A stretch of 64,000 bases of DNA from DATFRY01 sp035489015 (GTDB lineage: Bacteria; Myxococcota_A; Polyangia; Haliangiales; Haliangiaceae): the NCBI GenBank assembly GCA_035489015.1, contig DATHKR010000335.1, positions 1 to 64,000 on the forward strand. Reading direction: 5' to 3'. Positions within the stretch are counted from its first letter, which is position 1. Every line of letters starts with the position of its first letter. The notes beneath the pieces were generated by a model. That model searched no databases. It was not told the DNA's origin and worked only from the letters and a program-made list of their open reading frames with translations. The position numbers were made by a program, and so were the translations under genes. Positions 55,635-64,000 of the stretch are shown here, piece by piece.

Positions 55635-56063
55635 ATGAGCCGATCGACGATCCTCTCCCTCTCCATCCTGCTCGCCGCCGGATGCGGGACCTCGCTCCAC
55701 ACCACCCAGCTCAACGCCCCGCCGCGCGCCATGCAGCCGCGGCAGCCGGAGAGCGTGGAGGTCTTCACCAGCGGCGCGCCGCCCCGGCCCCACGTGGACG
55801 TCGCGCTGATCGAAGCCGAGGAGCAGTCCAGCCTGAGCGTCGCGGACACCGCCGACATGCTGCACAAGCTGCGCGAGCGCGGCGCCGACATGGGCTGCGA
55901 CGCGGTGGTCCTGGGCGGCGCCTCGTCGCGCGACCCGGGCGTGCGCGACCTGGAGAGCTGGGTGGCCGAGAACCCGAAGGGGCGGAAGGGCTTCTACGGC
56001 ACCTGCATCGTGTACAGCGGTCCGCCAGCCAGCGCGTCGACGAGCGCACCCGCCCCGCGCTGA
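55635..56063 (+). CDS. Small lipoprotein, unknown
   Basis: A 142-residue protein with a lipobox (LAAGCG) and a globular domain (VEVFTSGAPPRPHVDVALIEAEEQ, MLHKLRERGADMGCDAVVLGG). This resembles YbjQ/heavy-metal-binding-like or LPS-associated lipoprotein folds, but I cannot place it. ATG 55635 is preferred for the signal peptide; the GAAGGGA just upstream is a fair ribosome-binding site. Confidence 0.75.
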   Translation: MSRSTILSLSILLAAGCGTSLHTTQLNAPPRAMQPRQPESVEVFTSGAPPRPHVDVALIEAEEQSSLSVADTADMLHKLRERGADMGCDAVVLGGASSRDPGVRDLESWVAENPKGRKGFYGTCIVYSGPPASASTSAPAPR

Positions 56064-56154
56064 CCGCCAGCGCCGCGCCTGACGATCCCTCTTCCGTTGA
56101 CAGAGCCGGGTGGGAGGTCTTTACCAACCTCGAGTAGACCTCGAGGAGGATGAG

Positions 56155-56766
56155 ATGAGATTCACCACGATCGCGATGTCCGCGGCGCTCACGGCGCCGC
56201 TCCTTTTCAGCGGATCGGCCCGGGCAGGTCAGGACAAGGGGGCTGCCAAGCCCACCCTGGCCGACGCCGAGCTCCAGGCGGTCAACAAGCTCCATCACGC
56301 CAACGAGATGGAGATCGAGATGGGAAAGCTCGGCACCGAGCGGGCCAAGGCCGCCGACGTGAAGAGCTTCGCCGGACGCATGGTCCGCGACCACAAGAAG
56401 GCCGACGGCAAGGTGACCGCGCTGGCCAAGAAGCGCGGCGCCACCCTCGCGCCGCCGGCGCCGCAGAACGACGATGAGAAGAAGAAGATGGACGAGGCGA
56501 TGGCGACGATGGCCCGGCTGCGCGGGCTCGAGGGCGAGGCATTCGATCGCGAGTTCATGGCCGCCATGGTCAAGGACCACGCCGCCGCGCTCCAGCTGGT
56601 GACCGATTCGCTCGCCCAGGCCAAGGACGCGTCCCTGGTCGCCCTCTTGAAGGGCGTGAAGCCGGTGATCGAGCAGCACAAGGCCGCGGCCGAGAAGATC
56701 GCCGGCAAGCAGGCCGGCGACGGGGCCAAGCCGGCCCCGAGCGCGCCGAAACCGACCAAGGGCTGA
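56155..56766 (+). CDS. DUF4142-family secreted protein
   Basis: A 203-residue exported protein: signal peptide ending SGSARAGQ, then a ferritin-like four-helix DUF4142 domain (VNKLHHANEMEIEMGKLG, VKSFAGRMVRDHKKADGKV, DREFMAAMVKDHAAALQLV) and a Lys/Pro/Ala-rich tail. The two MV+DH motifs are the family hallmark. The GAGGAGGA site before ATG 56155 is strong. The role of the family is unknown, often in envelope or biofilm stress. Confidence 0.93.
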   Translation: MRFTTIAMSAALTAPLLFSGSARAGQDKGAAKPTLADAELQAVNKLHHANEMEIEMGKLGTERAKAADVKSFAGRMVRDHKKADGKVTALAKKRGATLAPPAPQNDDEKKKMDEAMATMARLRGLEGEAFDREFMAAMVKDHAAALQLVTDSLAQAKDASLVALLKGVKPVIEQHKAAAEKIAGKQAGDGAKPAPSAPKPTKG

Positions 56767-56775
56767 GGAACCCGT

Positions 56776-56803
56776 GAGGCGCGGTGCTCAGTCGCCGCGC
56801 CTC
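56776..56803. terminator. Hairpin between converging DUF4142 and DUF748 genes
   Basis: A perfect 9-bp stem, GAGGCGCGG (56776-56784) and CCGCGCCTC (56795-56803), with a 10-nt loop. It lies 10 nt after the DUF4142 stop and spans the end of the converging gene. Pyrimidine-rich TCGTCTTTCTT follows on the plus strand. Confidence 0.55.
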
Positions 56804-57960
56804 GCGTCGTCTTTCTTCGAGTCGTCCTTCTTCGAGTCGCCGCCGATCGAGTGGTCGACGCCGGGGAACAGCGCCTCGATGAACGCGTTGGTGACCAGCT
56901 CGACCACGGTCACCCAGACGCCGATGCCGGGCTGGTCCACCTGCCCCGAGATCGGCACGCGGGTGGCGGCGCGGTCCTTGTCCTGGTCCTCGAACACCTC
57001 CTCGACCGCGCCGACGGTGCCCTCCCACGCCTTGCGGTACCAGGCGTCATCCTTGTCGCCGCCGTCGCTGTCGAGCACCTCGACGTCGTCGAGCATCGGC
57101 TTGAAGTAGCCGTGGATCTCGCCCTTCTTCGCGACCAGCTCGGTGTAGAACGAGGCGCGGCCCTTCTCGAGGTCGACCTTGGCGTGGGCGCGGGTGAGGT
57201 CCTTCAGCTCGCGCACGTCGAGGCCGCGCAGGCCGAGGTCGAGGTCGAAGGTGGGCTGCTTTGCGTACACATTGAGGCGAAATTGCGCGCGCAGGCGCCC
57301 GCTGCCCTGGATCGTCGCGGTGGCCCGCCCGCGGGTCGGCATCTCCGACGCGGGCGCCGGCCGGTTGCTGAGGTTGGACACGAACAGGTCCAGGCGGGTC
57401 AGGCGCAGATCGACGTCGGGTGACGCGCTCGGGTCCTTGAAGCGCACCTTGCCGCCGGTGATGTGGAGGTGATGGATCTTGGTGGGCAGGAGCGTCTGCA
57501 CCGTCTCGGTGATCGCCTGGCCCTCCTCTTCCTTCTCGAGCTGCTTCGACGGGTCCTTCTTCTGGGTCGCCTGCGGCATGATGTTGACCAGCGGCTGGCG
57601 GATCACCACGTCGGCGACGATCTCGCCGCGAAACAGCGCGTCCCAGCGGTAGTCCACCTCCATGCGCTCGACCCGCAGGAAGGGCAGCTCCGGGTCCCCC
57701 TTGCGACGGTCGAGGCGAAGGCCGTCCACCGCGAGCTCGCTGTCGAGGATCGACAGATCGACGTCATCGATGTGGCCGCGATAGTCCTCGAGCGAGGCCA
57801 GCTTGCGGTTGAGGACCCACTCGATGGCGATGGGCGCGGCGACGCGCGCCGCGACCAGGACGACGAGGATGACGAGGAGCGCGATGGCGGTCCGCCGCGG
57901 CAAGCGCGCCAGACGATGCGCGACCGCCCGTCCGCGCTCCTTCCAGTGCGCGCGGTTCAT
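56788..57960 (-). CDS. DUF748-family membrane-anchored protein
   Basis: A 390-residue protein with a basic N-terminus, one transmembrane helix (TAIALLVILVVLVAARVAAP), then a beta-rich AsmA/DUF748 periplasmic domain (LDSELAVDGLRLDRRKGDPE, RVERMEVDYRWDALFRGEIVADVVIRQP) and a charged C-terminus with KKDDSKKDDARRGD. AsmA-like proteins help lipid homeostasis, so it may act with TamB. Start ATG 57958-57960 is chosen for its position just before the basic leader. Confidence 0.88.
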   Translation of the reverse strand: MNRAHWKERGRAVAHRLARLPRRTAIALLVILVVLVAARVAAPIAIEWVLNRKLASLEDYRGHIDDVDLSILDSELAVDGLRLDRRKGDPELPFLRVERMEVDYRWDALFRGEIVADVVIRQPLVNIMPQATQKKDPSKQLEKEEEGQAITETVQTLLPTKIHHLHITGGKVRFKDPSASPDVDLRLTRLDLFVSNLSNRPAPASEMPTRGRATATIQGSGRLRAQFRLNVYAKQPTFDLDLGLRGLDVRELKDLTRAHAKVDLEKGRASFYTELVAKKGEIHGYFKPMLDDVEVLDSDGGDKDDAWYRKAWEGTVGAVEEVFEDQDKDRAATRVPISGQVDQPGIGVWVTVVELVTNAFIEALFPGVDHSIGGDSKKDDSKKDDARRGD

Positions 57961-58031
57961 CGCCTGACGAAAAGCAAGACAGGGGCCATGGCCCGGCACT
58001 CTGCGGATTCACGAGCTCGTGAGGCGCGCTC

Positions 58032-58262
58032 TCACGAATCGCCGCCGCGCGGCCCGCGCACCAGCCGTCCGGCCGGGACCAGGGCTGGCTCGACGGGGCG
58101 AACCGTCACGTCGATGTCGGTCGCTCCGCAGAAGAAGCATGCACCGTTGAGGACTACCTCGTGCGTGCAGGCCCCACAGGTGGTGCAACGCCCGTCGAGC
58201 ACGTCCGGATGCCGGCACGGGTCCACCTGGCCGGTGTAGCACGCGGGCCGCGCGGGAAGCAT
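58032..58262 (-). CDS. Small zinc-ribbon-like protein
   Basis: A 76-residue protein with start ATG 58260-58262. Seven Cys lie in a pattern (CYTGQVDPCRHPD, CTTCGACTH, CFFCG) typical of a small zinc ribbon, then a Val/Pro-rich tail. The family is not recognised and could bind DNA or protein. It lies 31 nt from the divergent hypothetical gene at 58294, so their promoters must overlap. Confidence 0.6.
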   Translation of the reverse strand: MLPARPACYTGQVDPCRHPDVLDGRCTTCGACTHEVVLNGACFFCGATDIDVTVRPVEPALVPAGRLVRGPRGGDS

Positions 58263-58293
58263 TCGCCCGGGAATCGGGTAAATTGCGACGCTC

Positions 58294-58839
58294 GTGGCAA
58301 GCGACCAGCTGGCGGTGGAGATCGAGACCACGCGCGTCACCTGCGCCGGCGCCGCGGCTGCGTTCTTGCTCCGGCGGCTCGGCGCGCTGAACGGCGGCTA
58401 CGCTCCGGGCGTCCAGGACATGTTCCTGCGCGAGCTCGCCACCGAGCGCGACGGTGGCGACCTGCCCCGGGTCGCGAGCTGGTTCGCGAATCGCTCGGCC
58501 GAGCTGGCGCGGCTCGGCAACCGGATCGGCGCGCGCATGGTCGCGATCCGGACGCCGATCGTGCTCGACTGGGTGGCGGGCGGACAGGGCCACCGCGGCG
58601 CGGTGCTCGTCACCGCCGGCGACATCCTGCACCCGGGATCGCGCATTCAGTCGCCGCACGCGCTGGCCATCGCGTGCGAGAGCTCCCGGCCGAAGAATGG
58701 GCAGCGCGCCGGCCTGGTCGGTCACGACCCGTGGCCCGGCAAGGGGCGCCTCTCTCCGCTCCCGGCGGCGGAGCTCGAAGACGCCCACCGGCGCTGCCAC
58801 CACCGGGCATTTTTGCTCTACTCCTACGGTTGGAGTTGA
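58294..58839 (+). CDS. Possible C39-like cysteine peptidase domain protein
   Basis: A 181-residue protein starting at GTG 58294. A papain/C39-like triad can be proposed from order and spacing: Cys17 (TRVTCAGAAAAFLL), His122 (SPHALAIACES) and Asp145 (GHDPWPG). The DPWPG motif is common in papain-fold peptidases. There is no signal peptide. The next gene begins 1 nt after its stop, so it is probably co-transcribed with the DsbD-N-like gene. Speculative. Confidence 0.6.
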   Translation: MASDQLAVEIETTRVTCAGAAAAFLLRRLGALNGGYAPGVQDMFLRELATERDGGDLPRVASWFANRSAELARLGNRIGARMVAIRTPIVLDWVAGGQGHRGAVLVTAGDILHPGSRIQSPHALAIACESSRPKNGQRAGLVGHDPWPGKGRLSPLPAAELEDAHRRCHHRAFLLYSYGWS

Positions 58840-58840
58840 G

Positions 58841-59710
58841 ATGAGCCGCCCCGCCGCCACCGCCTCCCTGGCCCTCCTCGCGCTCGCCGCGGGCAGCGCT
58901 CCGTCGGCGGCTCAGGCTCCCGCCGGGCCGGCTCCCGCCGCGCGGCCGCCGCAGCAGAAGGCGGCCGATCTGGTGAAGGTCGAGCTGGTCGCCGACGCCA
59001 CCGGGGTCAGCCCGGGCAAGCCGATCACCCTGGCGATGAAGTTCACCATCGCCACGGGCTGGCACATCTACTGGGAGAATCCGGGCGAGGCAGGCCTGGC
59101 GACCGAGGTCGCCTTCGCCGCGCCGGCCGGCTACGAGATCGGACCGGTCCGCTACCCCGGCCCCGACCGCTTCCAGACCCCGGGCGAGACCGCGGCCAGC
59201 TTCGGCTACGCCGGCTCCGCGCTGCTGTCGTCGTCGGTGACCGGGCCGCGCGCGGCGAGCGCCGCCGGTCCGCTTCGCTTCTCGGCCGAGGCCACCTACC
59301 TGGTCTGCCGCGACATGTGCATCCGGGGCCAGGGAAAGGCGTCGCTCGAGCTGCCGCTGGCCAGCCGCGCGCAGCCGGCCCGCCCGGCCAACGCGGCGCT
59401 GTTCCGCCGGCACCGCGCCGAGCTGCCGCGCCGCCAGGCCGAGCTCGGCGCCACGCCCCGCTGGGAGCGCGACGCGCGCGGCGTCCGGCTGGTGCTCGCC
59501 ATCAAGCGCGCCGATCGCGTCGAGTACTTCCCGCCCACCGGCGAGGACCTGAACCTGGTCGGCCAGAAGTCGGCCGGCGCGAGCGGCAAGGGCGAGCTGC
59601 AGCTGGACTACAAGCCGGGATTCAAGCCCGCTCATGCGCGCGGCGTCGTGGCCGTCACCGACGGCGCCGAGCGGCGCTTCTACGCCCTCGATCTCGAGGA
59701 GAAACCCTGA
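58841..59710 (+). CDS. DsbD N-terminal-domain-like secreted protein
   Basis: A 289-residue exported protein. A signal peptide (TASLALLALAAGSAPSAAQ) precedes a Pro/Ala linker and a domain like the N-terminal domain of thiol-disulfide interchange protein DsbD/ScsB (ITLAMKFTIATGWHIYWENPG, LVCRDMCIRGQGKASLEL). The CRDMC Cys pair (CxxxC) would be the redox pair. There is no transmembrane DsbD beta domain here. GGAGTTGAG gives a good ribosome-binding site. It lies 2 nt before the thioredoxin-fold lipoprotein gene and may exchange disulfides with it. Confidence 0.87.
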   Translation: MSRPAATASLALLALAAGSAPSAAQAPAGPAPAARPPQQKAADLVKVELVADATGVSPGKPITLAMKFTIATGWHIYWENPGEAGLATEVAFAAPAGYEIGPVRYPGPDRFQTPGETAASFGYAGSALLSSSVTGPRAASAAGPLRFSAEATYLVCRDMCIRGQGKASLELPLASRAQPARPANAALFRRHRAELPRRQAELGATPRWERDARGVRLVLAIKRADRVEYFPPTGEDLNLVGQKSAGASGKGELQLDYKPGFKPAHARGVVAVTDGAERRFYALDLEEKP

Positions 59711-59712
59711 CA

Positions 59713-60447
59713 ATGCGAGCCAACAGGAAGCGAGCCCCCATGATCCGAGCCACTCACCTCCCGCTCTACCTCTCGTCGCTGTCCCTCTCGCTCGCGCTGG
59801 CCTGCGGCGGATCACAGAGCGACGAGCCGACCGCGACGGCGCCGGCGCCGGGCGAGAGCGCGGCGGCAGTGCCGGCCACCGCCCAGACCGCAGGCGCGAC
59901 CGCGCCGGCGCCGCAGACCGGCACCCCGGCGCCCGACTTCACCCTGGCCGATCTGGACGGCAAGCAGGTGCAGCTGTCGTCGCTCAAGGGCAAGACGGTG
60001 GTCCTGGAGTGGTTCAACCCGGGCTGCCCGTTCGTGCGCTACTCCCACGGCGAGGGTCCGCTCAAGGACCTGGCCAAGAAGCACACCGCCGACGGCGTGG
60101 TGTGGCTGGCGATCAACTCCGGCTCGGAGGGCAAGCAGGGCGCAGGCGCCGAGATGAACCGCGCGGCCCGCCAGGACTGGTCGATCGACTACCCGATCCT
60201 GATCGACGCCAATGGCCAGGTCGGCAAGGCGTACGACGCCAAGACCACGCCGCACATGTTCGTCATCGACGGCAACGGCCAGATCGTCTACCGCGGCGCG
60301 CTCGACAACGCCCCGCTCGGCAAGGTCCCGGCCGACGGCCAGGTCAACTACGTGGAGAACGCCCTCGCCTCGCTCGCCGCCGGCAAGCCGGTCGAGGTGG
60401 CCGAGACCAAGTCGTACGGCTGCTCGGTCAAGTACGGCTCGCTGTAG
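59713..60447 (+). CDS. Thioredoxin-fold (peroxiredoxin-like) lipoprotein
   Basis: A 244-residue lipoprotein: signal peptide with lipobox (LALAC), an Ala/Pro/Thr linker, then an AhpC/TSA-like thioredoxin fold (PAPDFTLADLDGKQVQLSSL; NPGCPFVRYSH with a single peroxidatic-type Cys; TTPHMFVIDGNGQIVY). The Cys is not in a CxxC motif; it is like the GCPFV group of redoxin lipoproteins. Start is ATG 59713; ATG 59740 would also retain the signal peptide. It is in an operon with the DsbD-N-like protein. Confidence 0.88.
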   Translation: MRANRKRAPMIRATHLPLYLSSLSLSLALACGGSQSDEPTATAPAPGESAAAVPATAQTAGATAPAPQTGTPAPDFTLADLDGKQVQLSSLKGKTVVLEWFNPGCPFVRYSHGEGPLKDLAKKHTADGVVWLAINSGSEGKQGAGAEMNRAARQDWSIDYPILIDANGQVGKAYDAKTTPHMFVIDGNGQIVYRGALDNAPLGKVPADGQVNYVENALASLAAGKPVEVAETKSYGCSVKYGSL

Positions 60448-60475
60448 CGCGAACCCGGCGGACCGGCGCGCGCGA

Positions 60476-61711
60476 TCAACCGCGCGACGAGAGCGGCAGG
60501 TCGATCGATCGCAGCCCGCCGGGCGCGCTGGGGTCGGCGGCCAGGGCGGTCTCGCCGCGCAGCCAGGCCAGCGCCGGGCGGCCGGCCACCTCGAAGCGCC
60601 ACCCCTCGAGCAGGGCCGGTAGCGGCTCGCCGCCGGTGGTCGGGGCCGCCGGGGCCTCACCTGCCGGGTGCGCCTCGATCCAGGCCACCAGCGCCTCGGC
60701 GTCGCCGCGCCCGCCGACCAGGCGGACCGGCACGTCGGCCTCGCCGCAGCTCGCCTGCAGGATCGCCCCGACCATCGCCGCCTGGGCCTGGCCGCGCGCG
60801 CCGAGCTGACGGGCCGCCTCGACCGCGACCGCGCGGCCACCCGCCGCCGCCACTGCGGCCAGGATCGCCTCGCCGTGGCGCCGCGCCGCCGCCGCGGTCA
60901 GCCCGCGCACGCGCTGCAGCTCCTCGACCGCGCGCGGCGCGCGCCGGGACAGCTCGATGAGCGCCGGGTCGGTCAGGATCCACGACGGCGGCGTGTTCGA
61001 GCCCAGCGCCTCGCGCTCGCGCCACGCGGCCAGCTCGCGCAGCACCGACAGGGCCGGCCCCTTCAGCGCGGTCCAGCCGCCGACCTGGCGGTAGAGCTCC
61101 TCGGGCGGGCGGCGCTGGACCACGCTCTCGGCCAGCCGCTGCGACTCCTCGCGCGCCCAGCTCATCCGCCCGCGCTCCTCGAGCCGGCGGCGGAGGCCGT
61201 GCCACGCGGGCAGGAGGTGGCGCACGTCGTCGAGCGCGTAGCGGACCTGCCGCTCGCTGAGCGGGCGCCGGCGCCAGTCGGTGTGCTGCGGTCCCTTGTC
61301 GAGGGTCACGCCGAACAGGTGCTGGACCAGCCGGGCGTAGCCGATCTGATCGGCCATCCCGGCGAACGACGCCGCGATCTGGGTGTCGACGAACCCGCGC
61401 GCCGTCACCCCGTAGGTGGTGATGAGCAGGCCCAGGTCCTGCCGGGCTGCGTGCGCCACCACCTCGACCGACGGATCCGCGATCAGGTCGAAGAGCGCGC
61501 GCGGCTCGACCGCCAGCGGGTCGACCGCGGCCACCTCGGGCGCGGCCGGATCGCCCCAAGCGACCTGGACCAGCGCCAGCTCGGGGACGTACCGGTCCTC
61601 GGACACGAACTCGAGGTCGACGGCGAATGCGCCAGCCTGGCGGATGGCGGCGGCCAGCTCCTCGACGCCGGCTGCGTCGTCGAGGAGCGCGGTGGTGAAT
61701 CGGCTGCTCAA
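60476..61711 (-). CDS. rnd: Ribonuclease D
   Basis: A 411-residue 3'-5' exoribonuclease. The DEDD residues are found in FAVDLEFVSE, VVAHAARQDLGLL, VDTQIAASFAG and YALDDVRHLLP (YxxxD). An HRDC domain follows (APRAVEELQRVRGLTAAAARRHG). RNase D trims tRNA precursors and other structured RNA 3' ends. TTG 61709-61711 is the only start near the fold; a TATTGT -10 (61724-61719) lies 7 nt before it, so the message may be leaderless. A Pro/Ala-rich loop and a short tail lengthen the C-terminus. Confidence 0.9.
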   Translation of the reverse strand: MSSRFTTALLDDAAGVEELAAAIRQAGAFAVDLEFVSEDRYVPELALVQVAWGDPAAPEVAAVDPLAVEPRALFDLIADPSVEVVAHAARQDLGLLITTYGVTARGFVDTQIAASFAGMADQIGYARLVQHLFGVTLDKGPQHTDWRRRPLSERQVRYALDDVRHLLPAWHGLRRRLEERGRMSWAREESQRLAESVVQRRPPEELYRQVGGWTALKGPALSVLRELAAWREREALGSNTPPSWILTDPALIELSRRAPRAVEELQRVRGLTAAAARRHGEAILAAVAAAGGRAVAVEAARQLGARGQAQAAMVGAILQASCGEADVPVRLVGGRGDAEALVAWIEAHPAGEAPAAPTTGGEPLPALLEGWRFEVAGRPALAWLRGETALAADPSAPGGLRSIDLPLSSRG

Positions 61712-61718
61712 GCCGCCG

Positions 61719-61786
61719 ACAATAGCTCAAGAACCGCGCCCGGGACCGCGGGCGGGGCACGCGTCGTTTCGGCTATAGTCCGCGCG
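61719..61786. promoter_or_regulatory. Divergent rnd-acnA promoter region
   Basis: The minus strand has a TATTGT -10 (61724-61719) seven nt before the rnd TTG. The plus strand has TATAGT (61774-61779) seven nt before the acnA ATG. Both are placed for leaderless transcripts. No good -35 boxes are seen. There is no palindrome of operator size between them. Confidence 0.5.

Positions 61787-64000
<2,214 letters not shown>

Overview
The window is about 64 kb of very GC-rich DNA with dense gene packing, strong G/C preference at third codon positions and a complete type II secretion (gsp) operon led by an NtrC-type regulator. It also carries a bacterial microcompartment (BMC) locus whose order, BMC-T / BMC-H / BMC-P / aldehyde dehydrogenase / BMC-T, is as I recall it from Haliangium ochraceum. 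Together these point to a myxobacterium (Myxococcota, probably Haliangiales/Kofleriaceae). This is an inference from gene content, not a database match.

Layout. 1-824: 3' end of an IS66-type transposase and a small overlapping ORF. 1032-19925 (minus strand): one long run of genes starting with a sigma-54-dependent response regulator, then gspC, D, E, F, G, H, I, J, K, L, M and N, and ending with two coupled genes, one of them a BrxD-like (DUF2791) ATPase. 20101-21855: an NTF2-like protein and an SDR oxidoreductase, divergent from a MarR regulator with a clear operator. 21875-27020: a coupled trio of GntR regulator, lipoprotein with an HEGRH motif, and a GspE/PilB-type ATPase fused to a cyclic-nucleotide-binding domain. 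27088-29311: LysR regulator, divergent NmrA-like reductase and a tyrosine-rich lipoprotein. 29442-34384: large sensor histidine kinase, outer-membrane protein and cyclophilin lipoprotein. 34416-37770: BMC shell and aldehyde dehydrogenase locus. 37864-42611: TolC-like protein, beta-propeller protein interrupted by an in-frame UGA, metallo-beta-lactamase-fold protein and a small outer-membrane protein. 42840-46799: sigma-70 family factor, a repeat-bearing spacer, TerC, a C39-like protein and a 51-residue membrane protein behind a structured leader. 46961-53684: TamB and TamA. 53831-64000: citrate synthase, small lipoproteins, DUF4142, DUF748, a zinc-ribbon protein, a second C39-like protein, a DsbD-N-like protein, a thioredoxin-fold lipoprotein, RNase D and the 5' part of aconitase.

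How the genes work together. The gsp genes make a near-complete secretion machine; prepilin peptidase GspO is absent here. Several components carry unusual low-complexity extensions. TamA/TamB and several lipoproteins add an envelope theme. Citrate synthase and aconitase supply the first TCA steps. Several promoters place the -10 box only 6-7 nt before the start codon, implying leaderless mRNAs; others show regulator-sized palindromes inside the promoter. Eight gene junctions use the ATGA 4-nt overlap, indicating heavy translational coupling.
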